Shown here: one piece after another, positions 8,114 through 17,054 of the stretch
Layout: the number at the start of each line of letters is the position of its first letter
Numbering within the stretch: position 1 is the first letter of the stretch
Origin: an uncultured Flavobacteriaceae bacterium
GTDB lineage: Bacteria; Bacteroidota; Bacteroidia; Flavobacteriales; Flavobacteriaceae
Length of the DNA stretch: 34,331 bases
Assembly (NCBI GenBank): GCA_937937185.1
Contig: CALDCO010000089.1
Location: 1-34,331 of the forward strand
Direction of reading: 5' to 3'
Notes under the pieces: generated by a model
What the model was told of the DNA's origin: nothing
What the model saw: the letters and a program-made list of their open reading frames with translations, nothing else
Databases searched by the model: none
Position numbers and translations under genes: made by a program

Positions 8114-11100
8114 CTAGCGTTTTAATGTAAAATGAGCTTTAAACTCACTTTTTACGTTTGTATTTGGTTCGGTATACTCTAAGGTAAACCAATAATCATT
8201 GGTAGGCATTAATTCGCCATTGTATTTGCCATCCCAACCTAATCCTGTAGGGCTAATTTGCTTAAGAAGTTTGCCATAACGATTGAAAATAAATACTCTG
8301 GCATCGGGTTGATTGCTTAGACCTATAATATTCCAAGTATCATGAAAACCATCTCCGTTGGGCGTAAAATATAATGGGTAGTCTAATACAATTACTGTAA
8401 CACTGGTGATCCCGCAACCGTTAATGTCTCTGGCTTCAATAACATGTTCGCCAGCACTAACATTTTCAAAGGAGTAAGTGCCATCATTTGGAGTATTATG
8501 TACCCAGTTTCCACCGTCTAAACTAAATTCATAAGCAGTAATATCATTATTTAATCCTGCTGTAGCTGGGGTAGCCCTTGCCAAAATAGTATTATTCTCT
8601 ACAAAGGCTAGAGTGACTTGACTCGCAGTGAGTATTGGCCTTGTGCTTTCATTTACTAAAGTTACCGTATTAGGGTCGCCTACTATGGTACTACAACCAG
8701 TTGCATTATCGGTTACAGTAACGCTATAAGTCCCGCCTTGAAGAGGGCTAATACTACTGTTTACTTCGCCAGGAATAACGACACCATTTAAAAACCATTC
8801 AAAGGTATAATTGGCAACATTTAATTGGGTGTCAATTATTGGAGCGGGAATCACCTCGGTGCCGTCTGTATTAATACACAAGGTGTATTCATCTAATAAA
8901 TTAAAACTAGGCATAGGATTAACTTCTAATACCATTTCATCGGTTTCATAACAAATAGAACTATCGACCGTGGTTCCTGTGCCATCATCTATCATTGTAT
9001 CGTTATCTACCCTAACAACAATAGTTTGCGGGTTTATTCTATTTACATATGGTGAGGGTAATGCATTGATTCTTAAGTCGGCATCTTCTTGATTTAGATA
9101 GTAGCTAACATTATAATTTATAGGATTTTGACCATTAAGAACAGTTGCGTTTTGGCTTTCAAGATTAAAGGCTATGGCATCATTTGTAGGGTCGCCATCA
9201 AACTCCATATTGTCATCACAAACGATAAAAGGCATTGTAGTAACTGTAGGTAAAGGCTCTACTATTAAATCTAATGCCGTAGTTATAAAGCAAATCACGC
9301 CCAGATCTTGTACTCTAACATAAACGGTTCTTGATCCAGAAAAATAAGGGCTTATTAATGGATTTACACCATTGGCAGCATCATCGGGAGTATCATGATA
9401 ACTTACTATGTGTCTGGGATTACCTTCACTTAATTCGTTATCTTTTAAGGTTAAATCGAAGAAAGCAAATGCACCAGGTGAGTCTTCGTCGCAAACAACA
9501 AGTGGTGTTGGTACGATTACTGTTGGTAGCGGTATTACGGTAACATCTCGCGTTTCTATCGCCAAACAAGGCAAGGCAATTTCGTATTGTATGGTATAGG
9601 TTGTTCCCAAATTTCCATTGGTAACCACCCCTGTTACGGGGTCTATAATAGCACCATCATTGGGTAAGGGGTTAAATGAAAATACGCCACCAGTATCTCC
9701 TGTGAGAATAGGAATCCCGCCATCGCATGTTGGTTGTACGGTAAATGACAAATCAAGCGGTGAGGCAGCGGTTAAAGGCTGGTTAGTTGTAGTAGGGCAT
9801 ATGCCATTAGTCGTATAATCTATGAAATAAGTAGTGCCTAATGTGCCACCTGTTACTGTGCCTGTTACAGGGTCTATAAGGGCATTATCTGTTGGTAAGG
9901 GGTTAAATGAAAACACACCCCCTGTTTTTCCTGTTATGGTGACGGTACCGCCATCGCAATCGGAAGAGGTTATAAAGGACGAATCATCTCTAGGGTTAAC
10001 CCTAAGATTAAATAAAGCTGTAGGGTGGACTACGAAACAACTTTCTACAGAATTTAAATCTATTCTCACAAAAATTGGCTCATTATTTATGGTGTTGGTA
10101 TATGGACTGGCTAGAGCATTTACTTTATTAGTGGCGTCGTTAAGGGATTTGTAGAACGTTACCAAAAGATCATTTTTAGGTTGGGTACCTATAATTGCAT
10201 CTATTTGAGTCTCTAAATCAAAAAGTTCACCAACACCGTCGTTAGAAAGATCGTCACAAACTTCTATATTTGGGACCGCATTTATAAATGGTTTAGACGT
10301 TAAATTTAAGGTAAAAGATTCAGTTTTGTAACAATTAGAATTTAAGTACTCCACTCTAATAAATATTTTTTGGCCAGCTGTACCGCTATAATTTCTAGGA
10401 TTTGGTATGGCGTTAGTTTCTGTTACGGCATTAGCTAAACTTTCATAGTAAGTAACATTTAAATTGGCAGCATTTGGAGCAGAGGCGATTACAACGGAGG
10501 TGTTTTTAGTTAAATCAAAAATGTAGGGTGCACCGCCGCCATTGCATACCGATAAATTTATAGGCGTGGCTGTAATAATTTCTGGTAAAACATCAACACA
10601 TACTTCTTTGGTGTATTCGCATCCAAAATCATCTATGGCACGATACGTATAGCAGTAATTACCTGAGGCAGGAGGAGTAACAGTTATTTTATTTCCTACC
10701 GTATTAGTAATAGTGGGGTCCGCATCCCAGGCTTCAGAAGTTATTGTGGGTTTAAAAGCTAGCTCAGAGGGTAATACGTCAGAATTAAACTTTAAATTCC
10801 AAGAAAAGATTGTTCCATCATCGTCTTTTAAATTATCAGTAATACGCAGGGTCCATTCTCCATTTAAAGGGCTGCCTATTAAACTGCTAAAATTACCTAT
10901 TGGTAAATAAGTGCCAGCACTGTAGGAATCGTTCTCAGGATTAATCCCAGCTTGAATTATGGGGGCATCTCGTAATAAGGTGGTTGCATTCATTGAAAAA
11001 CAATATTTTGCACCAATACCAGGAACCCCATCGTCATTTCCATTAGCTGCACCAAGATAGGTTTCTTGACCGGCTGGCTCAAACAAATGTACCATTTGCC

Positions 11101-12127
11101 CATTAGGGCTAATAATAAAGATGTCTAAATCTCCTGTAAAGGAATGTTCAATGTCCATACAAACCTCGACAATCTGATTAACGTTGGTTAATCTTAAATT
11201 TGATTCGTAGCAGTTTACGAGTGTGGAAGATTCATAGCTAATTCCTGTGCCATCTGGTAACGGGGTTAATCCTGCCACAGGAGGAGTGCAATCTGGATTA
11301 AAGCTTACGGTGTTAACAACACCACTAATTGTAGTACTGTCTCCAAAACATATTGAAGCATTTGCAGCGGAAGTACCTGTAAAATCAGGTGCAGTACTTA
11401 CTTGAATGACTTGACTTGCTAAATTAGTACTTCTACATCCCAAAGGGTTACCTGTAGTATTTGTATCTCTAACACTAAAACTAGCACGATACACTCCGGG
11501 ATTAGGATAAGAAAATGTAGCAGTTTGGCCAGCGATTTTATTTCCATTTCCTAAATCCCATTCGTATTTTGCGCCAGCAGCATCTTTAGAAAAAATACCG
11601 CTACCTTCAAGAGTAATATTTTCATTAGGGCAAACTCTTATTAACCCATTGGTATCTGGTGCTGGTAAAGTATTATCTATCTGCGCCGTAATGTCTTGGC
11701 AAGGCGTGCCACAAAAAATATTAGCCTTCCATCCCGAGGCCGTTATTGAAGCGCCAGATTTAAACCGAATCGTTAAACAACCAGAAGGGTTTGCATCTGT
11801 AGCACTAACCAGATCTGGAATGGCATCTGTACTCCCCGAAAACAATCCAAATATAGGATCGTTAACGGTCGTGCCATTAAAAATTTGCATAAAATCTAAA
11901 AAAACACGAGTGCTAAAAGCTGTAAACTCTAACATGACTTTATCGCCTGGCGTGTCTGGGCAAATGGTTAGGACTAGGTCTTCTTTTAAACCATAATTAG
12001 CAGTACTGCCGCCAGAATCTGTAAATATTCCAGAGCACCTCGTAACCGTTCCATTTTGCATCTTTAAATCTTGAGAAAAAAGAAGGTTTGAAAAAATAAC
12101 GAATATGAAAATTAAAAAGTGCTTCAT
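8114..12127 (-). CDS. Large secreted adhesin-like protein, CUB-like/PKD/P-domain, T9SS type B (CHU_C) sorting domain
   Basis: This 1337-residue protein has a signal peptide (about 1-19, NLLFSQ). Domains in order are: a CUB-like domain (about 25-140, paired Cys), a PKD domain (about 150-245, YEWDLGNGNKIAGQ), a proprotein-convertase P-like domain (about 295-450, CMDIEHSFTGDLDIFIISP), then several adhesin-type beta modules of the kind found in gliding-associated proteins. Two of these (about 720-845) are near repeats built on GGVFSFNPLP...IDPVTG...LGTTY. The last 85 residues (YFTPNGDGFHDTWNI, IFNRYGKLL, GWDGKYNG, YWFTLEY) are the CHU_C/type B sorting domain. It should be exported by the T9SS and displayed or released, probably for adhesion or binding of polymers; no catalytic domain is evident. 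It is likely co-transcribed with the small gene 13 nt upstream. Confidence 0.93.
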   Translation of the reverse strand: MKHFLIFIFVIFSNLLFSQDLKMQNGTVTRCSGIFTDSGGSTANYGLKEDLVLTICPDTPGDKVMLEFTAFSTRVFLDFMQIFNGTTVNDPIFGLFSGSTDAIPDLVSATDANPSGCLTIRFKSGASITASGWKANIFCGTPCQDITAQIDNTLPAPDTNGLIRVCPNENITLEGSGIFSKDAAGAKYEWDLGNGNKIAGQTATFSYPNPGVYRASFSVRDTNTTGNPLGCRSTNLASQVIQVSTAPDFTGTSAANASICFGDSTTISGVVNTVSFNPDCTPPVAGLTPLPDGTGISYESSTLVNCYESNLRLTNVNQIVEVCMDIEHSFTGDLDIFIISPNGQMVHLFEPAGQETYLGAANGNDDGVPGIGAKYCFSMNATTLLRDAPIIQAGINPENDSYSAGTYLPIGNFSSLIGSPLNGEWTLRITDNLKDDDGTIFSWNLKFNSDVLPSELAFKPTITSEAWDADPTITNTVGNKITVTPPASGNYCYTYRAIDDFGCEYTKEVCVDVLPEIITATPINLSVCNGGGAPYIFDLTKNTSVVIASAPNAANLNVTYYESLANAVTETNAIPNPRNYSGTAGQKIFIRVEYLNSNCYKTESFTLNLTSKPFINAVPNIEVCDDLSNDGVGELFDLETQIDAIIGTQPKNDLLVTFYKSLNDATNKVNALASPYTNTINNEPIFVRIDLNSVESCFVVHPTALFNLRVNPRDDSSFITSSDCDGGTVTITGKTGGVFSFNPLPTDNALIDPVTGTVTGGTLGTTYFIDYTTNGICPTTTNQPLTAASPLDLSFTVQPTCDGGIPILTGDTGGVFSFNPLPNDGAIIDPVTGVVTNGNLGTTYTIQYEIALPCLAIETRDVTVIPLPTVIVPTPLVVCDEDSPGAFAFFDLTLKDNELSEGNPRHIVSYHDTPDDAANGVNPLISPYFSGSRTVYVRVQDLGVICFITTALDLIVEPLPTVTTMPFIVCDDNMEFDGDPTNDAIAFNLESQNATVLNGQNPINYNVSYYLNQEDADLRINALPSPYVNRINPQTIVVRVDNDTMIDDGTGTTVDSSICYETDEMVLEVNPMPSFNLLDEYTLCINTDGTEVIPAPIIDTQLNVANYTFEWFLNGVVIPGEVNSSISPLQGGTYSVTVTDNATGCSTIVGDPNTVTLVNESTRPILTASQVTLAFVENNTILARATPATAGLNNDITAYEFSLDGGNWVHNTPNDGTYSFENVSAGEHVIEARDINGCGITSVTVIVLDYPLYFTPNGDGFHDTWNIIGLSNQPDARVFIFNRYGKLLKQISPTGLGWDGKYNGELMPTNDYWFTLEYTEPNTNVKSEFKAHFTLKR

Positions 12128-12140
12128 GGTAATTCTTAAA

Positions 12141-12620
12141 TCATCCGTGTTGTGGTTTAATGGTTATGTAATAATTGGTGTTTTCAATTTTAAATAATTG
12201 TATTTTTCTAGAAAAAAAAGGAATCTTATACTTTAACGGATTAAATAAGTTTGTATTGAAAAAAGACCCTTTTTTTAAATGGCGATCTTCATTATTTAAT
12301 GATATCGTTGGTAGGTTTTTGTATTTTTCTATCTTTTTGTATTCAGGTAGTTCTTTAATTACTATTCTATTTCTTAATAAATGTTTTAACGCCCTTGCCA
12401 AATTGGGATTATTCATAACATAACGATCAAAATCATCTTTATACACCTCTTTTAACATATTAATTTCCCGAGGTGAAAAAGGTTTATTTACATTTTCGGT
12501 ATAATTAACTAGAGGGATTGGCTGTTTTTTAATGGTTTGCGAAATACTCAAAAAAGGAAAAAACAGAATAAAGAGATATGTAAAAAAAAGTTTCAGGGTC
12601 ATATTTATCTTTTTAATCAT
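12141..12620 (-). CDS. Small secreted protein of unknown function, upstream of T9SS cargo
   Basis: I do not recognise this 159-residue protein. It has a clear Sec signal (LKLFFTYLFILFFPFLSISQ, cleavage near residue 28; ATG codon 7 is an alternative start). The mature region of about 130 residues is basic and rich in Asn, Lys and aromatic residues, with no cysteines. A central helical-looking part (SPREINMLKEVYKDDFDRYV, LARALKHLLRNRIVIKEL) is followed by a beta-like C-terminus (IQLFKIENTNYYITI). It lies 13 nt before the start of the CHU_C protein gene on the same strand, so an operon is likely. A partner or chaperone role for that exported protein is only inference. The plus-strand ORF at 12175-12423 is its shadow. 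Confidence 0.7.
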   Translation of the reverse strand: MIKKINMTLKLFFTYLFILFFPFLSISQTIKKQPIPLVNYTENVNKPFSPREINMLKEVYKDDFDRYVMNNPNLARALKHLLRNRIVIKELPEYKKIEKYKNLPTISLNNEDRHLKKGSFFNTNLFNPLKYKIPFFSRKIQLFKIENTNYYITIKPQHG

Positions 12621-12711
12621 ATAAAGTAATAAAAAATTTAACCAAATGCTACTAAAAACGTTAATTAGTTATTCTAACAGATAAAACGTAACAAAAGAAC
12701 AGGGAATTACG

Positions 12712-12719
12712 TATCTTTA
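12712..12719 (+). promoter_or_regulatory. Possible -7 element of folE promoter
   Basis: TATCTTTA matches the Bacteroidota TAnnTTTG box at all but the last base and is 24 nt upstream of the folE ATG. No convincing -33 box was seen. Confidence 0.35.
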
Positions 12720-12743
12720 TGCCCTAAATTTCACCTCTTATAA

Positions 12744-13421
12744 ATGAAAATGGATACAACGGCTAAAGATTTTGATGCTTTAGGAGAAAACCATATAGGA
12801 ACATCTACACATACGCCCCTACGAGCCGATGCTTTTAAGCTTTCTGATAATGAAAAAATAGCACTAATAAAGAAAGATATAAACCATATTATGGAAACAC
12901 TTGGGCTAGATTTAGATGATGACAGTCTTAAAGGAACTCCCAATCGTGTTGCAAAAATGTTTGTTAAAGAACTGTTTGGAGGCTTAAATCCCGATAAAAA
13001 ACCTAAAGCGTCTACCTTCGATAATAAGTACAAATACGGCGAAATGTTGGTAGAAAAAAACATTACCGTGTATTCTACTTGCGAACATCATTTATTACCT
13101 ATTGTAGGAAAAGCGCATGTGGCCTACATTTCTAATGGGACGGTAGTTGGGCTTTCTAAAATGAATAGAATTGTAGATTATTATGCAAAAAGACCTCAAG
13201 TACAAGAGCGTTTAACCATTCAAATTGTTAAAGAACTGCAATCGGTTTTAAACACCAAAGATGTGGCTTGTATTATAGATGCGAAACATTTGTGTGTAAA
13301 CTCTAGAGGCATTAAAGATATAGAAAGTAGTACCGTGACCTCAGAGTTTGGTGGGCAATTCAAAGACAAAGAAACACGCAGAGAACTCTTAGATTATATT
13401 AAATTAGAAACACAGTTTTAA
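12744..13421 (+). CDS. folE: GTP cyclohydrolase I
   Basis: It converts GTP to 7,8-dihydroneopterin triphosphate, the first step of tetrahydrofolate (and pterin) synthesis. The 225 residues fit the family. Zinc ligands are Cys113 and His116 in CEHHLLP and Cys184 in HLCVNSRG. Other signatures are VGKAHVAYI and KMNRIVDYYAKRPQVQERLT. The about 35 N-terminal residues are variable, as is usual. Starting at the first ATG gives MKMDTT; a second ATG at codon 3 is equally possible. It is followed 18 nt later by cysS, with which it probably shares a transcript. Confidence 0.97.
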   Translation: MKMDTTAKDFDALGENHIGTSTHTPLRADAFKLSDNEKIALIKKDINHIMETLGLDLDDDSLKGTPNRVAKMFVKELFGGLNPDKKPKASTFDNKYKYGEMLVEKNITVYSTCEHHLLPIVGKAHVAYISNGTVVGLSKMNRIVDYYAKRPQVQERLTIQIVKELQSVLNTKDVACIIDAKHLCVNSRGIKDIESSTVTSEFGGQFKDKETRRELLDYIKLETQF

Positions 13422-13439
13422 CCAACAATTATTGCGGTA

Positions 13440-14924
13440 ATGAAGTTATTTCAAGAACAAGAAATAAAAATATACAATTCCCTATCCGGACAAAAAGAAA
13501 CCTTCAAATCGATTATTGAAGGCTATGTTGGTATGTATGTATGTGGTCCCACAGTGTACAGTAATGTGCATCTGGGGAATGTGAGAACCTTTATGTCTTT
13601 CGATACGATTTATCGTTACTTAAAACATCTTGGTTACAAAGTGCGCTATGTTAGAAATATTACCGATGCTGGACATCTTGAAAATGATGCAGACGTAGGC
13701 GAAGACCGTATTGCTAAAAAAGCGCGTTTAGAAGAAATTGAACCTATGGAAGTGGTACAACGCTACACGGTCGATTTTCATAACATACTAAACACCTTTA
13801 ACTTTTTACCACCAAGCATAGAACCAACGGCTACAGGCCATATTATTGAACAAATTGAACTCATTAAAACGATTCTTGAAAACGGATTTGCTTACGAGGT
13901 GAATGGTTCTGTTTATTTTGATGTTCATAAATTTGATAAAACCAATAATTATGGGGTTTTAAGCAAGCGAAAATTAGAGGATTTAATTCATAATACCCGG
14001 GAGCTAGATGGGCAAAGCGATAAGAAAAATCCGCAAGATTTTGCGCTTTGGAAGAAGGCAGAACCGCAACATATTATGCGTTGGCCTTCACCATGGAGCG
14101 ACGGTTTCCCTGGCTGGCATTTAGAGTGCACGGCGATGAGTACTAAATATTTAGGCGATCATTTCGACATCCATGGTGGCGGAATGGATTTAAAATTCCC
14201 TCATCATGAATGTGAAATCGCCCAAAATGAAGCGGCCAAAGGAAAAACGCCTGTAAATTTTTGGATGCATGCCAATATGCTGATTATGAATGGAAAGAAA
14301 ATGGCGAAATCTACAGGAAATTTTATTTTACCCACCGAGATTTTTACAGGAGATAACAAGCACATTACCAAATCGTTTTCGCCAAGTGTGGCGCGCTTCT
14401 TTATGTTACAAGCGCATTACAGAAGTATTTTAGATTTTACAAACAATGGGTTATTAGCCAGTGAAAAAGGATTTAACCGTTTAATGGATGCGGTTAAAGA
14501 ATTAGATAGCCTTCAATTAGCAGAAACGACCTCTTTTAATGTGTTAGAATGGAAACAGAAGTGTTATGATGCGATGAATGACGACTTTAATTCTCCAATC
14601 TTGATTGCCAATTTATTTGAAGCCGTTAAATACATAAATCAAATTAAAGAAGGGAATGCGACGATTTCTGCTAAAGATTTCGAAGTCTTTAAAAGCACGA
14701 TACATACTTTTGTTTTTGATGTATTAGGCCTAAAAGATGCTGCTAAAAAAGTCGATTCTGGAACCAATAAACTATCGGGAGCTGTTGAATTGCTTATAAA
14801 ACTACGTCAAGAAGCGAGAGCAAATAAAGATTTTGCTTTAAGTGATAAAATTCGTGATGAGTTGGCAGAAATAGGCATTCAATTAAAAGACGGTAAAGAA
14901 GGGACTTCTTTTTCTACGACTTAG
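13440..14924 (+). CDS. cysS: Cysteinyl-tRNA synthetase
   Basis: This class I aminoacyl-tRNA synthetase of 494 residues charges tRNA-Cys. The N-terminal [16 protein letters not shown] carries the zinc ligand Cys35 and the HIGH signature as HLGN (from His44). WHLECTAMS and the [10 protein letters not shown] segment supply the other zinc ligands. The KMSKS loop near residue 286 reads KMAKSTGN, a serine-to-alanine variant. The DALR anticodon-binding domain follows at about 370-490. It sits between folE and yidD on one strand with short gaps, so co-transcription is likely. Confidence 0.97.
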   Translation: MKLFQEQEIKIYNSLSGQKETFKSIIEGYVGMYVCGPTVYSNVHLGNVRTFMSFDTIYRYLKHLGYKVRYVRNITDAGHLENDADVGEDRIAKKARLEEIEPMEVVQRYTVDFHNILNTFNFLPPSIEPTATGHIIEQIELIKTILENGFAYEVNGSVYFDVHKFDKTNNYGVLSKRKLEDLIHNTRELDGQSDKKNPQDFALWKKAEPQHIMRWPSPWSDGFPGWHLECTAMSTKYLGDHFDIHGGGMDLKFPHHECEIAQNEAAKGKTPVNFWMHANMLIMNGKKMAKSTGNFILPTEIFTGDNKHITKSFSPSVARFFMLQAHYRSILDFTNNGLLASEKGFNRLMDAVKELDSLQLAETTSFNVLEWKQKCYDAMNDDFNSPILIANLFEAVKYINQIKEGNATISAKDFEVFKSTIHTFVFDVLGLKDAAKKVDSGTNKLSGAVELLIKLRQEARANKDFALSDKIRDELAEIGIQLKDGKEGTSFSTT

Positions 14925-14964
14925 TTCCTTTATTAAAATGGTGCATGTCTAAAGAATTTTGATC

Positions 14965-15204
14965 ATGAAACGAATTTTAATCGCCCCTTTATTATTGCTT
15001 ATAAAATTCTATCAGAATTTTATATCACCTTTTACGCCTGCAACTTGTCGGTACCAACCTACTTGCTCACATTATACAAAAGAAGCACTTGAAAAACACG
15101 GGCCTTATAAAGGCGGCATATTAGCAATTAAACGCGTGTTTAGCTGTCATCCATGGGGTGGCAAAGGGTTTGATCCTGTGCCTGAAAGAAAAGAAAGGCA
15201 GTAG
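14965..15204 (+). CDS. yidD: Membrane protein insertion efficiency factor YidD
   Basis: YidD is a small inner-membrane-associated protein thought to help YidC insert membrane proteins. The 79-residue length and signatures ([44 protein letters not shown]) are those of the family, including the three conserved cysteines. I chose the ATG at 14965 (MKRILIAPL); the ORF track start is a TTG two codons upstream. It follows cysS by about 40 nt. In many bacteria yidD sits beside rnpA and yidC; that is not the case here. Confidence 0.95.
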   Translation: MKRILIAPLLLLIKFYQNFISPFTPATCRYQPTCSHYTKEALEKHGPYKGGILAIKRVFSCHPWGGKGFDPVPERKERQ

Positions 15205-15215
15205 TTCTAAGCTAA

Positions 15216-15243
15216 GAGTTACGAGTTAGGAGTTAGGAGTTTA
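15216..15243. repeat. Four tandem copies of a GAGTTAG heptamer
   Basis: The units are GAGTTAC, GAGTTAG, GAGTTAG and GAGTTTA, directly after yidD. Heptamer runs of this kind occur in flavobacterial intergenic DNA. No function is evident. Confidence 0.7.
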
Positions 15244-15408
15244 ATAGCCTGACACCTAAAAAAACAAGGCCAGTTAAAAAACGGAACATGTAATTAACTG
15301 CTAACAACTACAAACGAACTACCGTTTGGAAAAACTATTAAATCTATCTAAATACAAAGGTTATATTTAAGTATAATACTATATTTACAGTCGAAATCGT
15401 TTATTTAT

Positions 15409-16341
15409 ATGTACTTACTTCAGTTTGATTGGAATCCTATAACAGGCATCGATATTTATGGAAACTTTAAGATCCATTTTTACAGCTTAATGTGGGTCAC
15501 CGCCTTTGTTTTAGGATGGAACATCATGAAACGTATTTTTATTAAAGACAAAATAAATATTGAGTATCTAGATCCGTTATTTATCTATACTGTTTTAGCG
15601 ACAATGTTAGGGGCACGTTTGGGGCACGTTATTTTTTACCAAGCAGAATTAATAACTCAAGATTTTTTCAGCATCTTTTTACCTTTTCGTTTTAAACCAG
15701 AATTTGAATTTACAGGCTTTCAGGGTTTAGCGAGTCACGGGGCCGCAATTGGCATTATTGTTAGTATGTATTTATACAGAAAAAAATACAACTATAAATC
15801 GGTAATGTGGATTTTAGACCGTGTGGTTATTCCTGTGGCTTCTGGTGCGGTTTTTATTCGTATAGGAAATTTTATTAATTCTGAAATTATAGGAAAAATA
15901 ACAGATTCATCCTTTGGTGTTCGTTTTGTGCAAGAATTTTACAGCAAAAATGAAGCGATAAGGTTAACAGGAATAAAAAACTATAAAAAAGCCTATGCAG
16001 CCCTAACCGATAATCCTCAATTTAGTGAACTGCTCGAAAAAGTACCCATACGGCATCCAGCGCAACTCTATGAAGCCTTTTGTTATATTTTTGTTTTTCT
16101 TATTCTATGGTATGTGTATACAAAAACAAAAAAAGCAGATCAAACGGGGTTTTTATTTGGTCTCTTTTTAGTACTACTTTGGACGGTACGGTTCTTTGTT
16201 GAGTTTGTAAAAGAAGCACAAGTAGAAGGGCGAGAAGACTATGTTTCTTTTATGAATACAGGGCAGTTACTAAGTATTCCGTTTATTATTGTAGGGCTCT
16301 ATTTTATGTTCATGTACCAACCTAAAACCAAAGTAGAATAA
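15409..16341 (+). CDS. lgt: Prolipoprotein diacylglyceryl transferase
   Basis: Lgt moves diacylglycerol from phosphatidylglycerol to the lipobox cysteine of prolipoproteins in the inner membrane, the first step of lipoprotein maturation. The 310-residue protein is strongly hydrophobic with about seven membrane segments. Family motifs are GARLGHVIFYQ (about 64-74), GLASHGAAIGI (about 106), the Lgt signature RIGNFINSEIIG (about 148) and RHPAQLYEAF (about 222). An insertion between the signature and the RHPAQLYE motif (KNYKKAYAALTDNP) is lineage-specific in appearance. The next gene, a lipoprotein, begins one nucleotide after the stop, so the two are co-transcribed. Confidence 0.97.
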   Translation: MYLLQFDWNPITGIDIYGNFKIHFYSLMWVTAFVLGWNIMKRIFIKDKINIEYLDPLFIYTVLATMLGARLGHVIFYQAELITQDFFSIFLPFRFKPEFEFTGFQGLASHGAAIGIIVSMYLYRKKYNYKSVMWILDRVVIPVASGAVFIRIGNFINSEIIGKITDSSFGVRFVQEFYSKNEAIRLTGIKNYKKAYAALTDNPQFSELLEKVPIRHPAQLYEAFCYIFVFLILWYVYTKTKKADQTGFLFGLFLVLLWTVRFFVEFVKEAQVEGREDYVSFMNTGQLLSIPFIIVGLYFMFMYQPKTKVE

Positions 16342-16342
16342 C

Positions 16343-16849
16343 ATGTTTTTTCGTAATACTATTAGAATAGGGATTATCGTCGTACTCCTTATGTTTTCAA
16401 CAAGCTGTAAAGACAACGCCCCCGTTACAGTTAAACCTACGGAAATTACTTTTCAAAAAGAAGGCGAGCTCACCCTATACAAAGGGACGAATGATAGTTT
16501 AATTACTAAGCTTGATATAGAAATTGCTAAATCTGAATATGACATTCAAACGGGATTAATGTATCGCAATAGTATGAAAGAAAATCAAGGCATGCTCTTT
16601 GTTTTTAAGGAAGTAACACAGCGTTCTTTCTATATGAAAAATACGCGAATTCCTTTAGATTTAATTTTTTTAGACCATAATAAAACCATTGTTAGTTTTC
16701 AAGAAAATGCAAAGCCATTAGATGAAACCTCGTTACCATCGAATGCCATGGCGCAATTTGTTTTAGAAATAAACGCAGGCTTATCTGAAAAATGGGGTTT
16801 AGATGTTGGGGATAAAATGGATTATTTTGAATATAAAATTGTGGAGTGA
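16343..16849 (+). CDS. DUF192 family lipoprotein
   Basis: This 168-residue protein has a lipoprotein signal with lipobox STSC (Cys22). A DUF192 domain fills the rest (about 55-165), with GLMYRNSMKENQGMLFVF and FYMKNTRIPLDLIFLD, the family's characteristic segments. DUF192 proteins are small beta-barrel-like domains of unclear function found in bacteria and archaea. Its tight coupling to lgt, the enzyme that would lipidate it, is a common arrangement in Flavobacteriaceae, to my knowledge. Confidence 0.92.
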   Translation: MFFRNTIRIGIIVVLLMFSTSCKDNAPVTVKPTEITFQKEGELTLYKGTNDSLITKLDIEIAKSEYDIQTGLMYRNSMKENQGMLFVFKEVTQRSFYMKNTRIPLDLIFLDHNKTIVSFQENAKPLDETSLPSNAMAQFVLEINAGLSEKWGLDVGDKMDYFEYKIVE

Positions 16850-17019
16850 GGCATAAATTTATGGTGGCATGTTTTTTTTGATTTGCAAAATCTCATTATC
16901 TCATTACCACAATGCAAAAAGACTAATATGAAGAGTGAAATATTAATTTTAAAAATGGTGAAGGGTCAAAAGCTACAGTATAAATTCTTAAAATAATACA
17001 GTATTCAAGGGAGTATTAT

Positions 17020-17027
17020 TACATTTG
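17020..17027 (+). promoter_or_regulatory. Probable -7 element of maeB promoter
   Basis: TACATTTG matches TAnnTTTG exactly, 27 nt before the maeB ATG. It sits in a small inverted repeat ATTAC-ATTT-GTAAT. The same 11-mer TACATTTGTAA recurs upstream of gcvH. Confidence 0.6.
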
Positions 17028-17054
17028 TAATTCACTCTAATTTCAAAATTAAGA

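Noticed and set aside
9834-10154. 106-codon plus-strand ORF, and the similar one at 9618-9818
   Set aside because: Both are antisense to the CHU_C gene; they resemble each other only because the underlying modules are duplicated.
14300-14325. KMAKS instead of KMSKS in cysteinyl-tRNA synthetase as a sign of inactivation
   Set aside because: The second lysine and the surrounding [11 protein letters not shown] context are intact, and the serine position varies among class I synthetases; the enzyme should be active.
16928-16996. 22-codon ORF (MKSEILILKMVKG...) upstream of maeB
   Set aside because: Considered as a leader peptide, but there is no run of regulatory codons or attenuator hairpin, and such short ORFs are expected by chance in AT-rich DNA.
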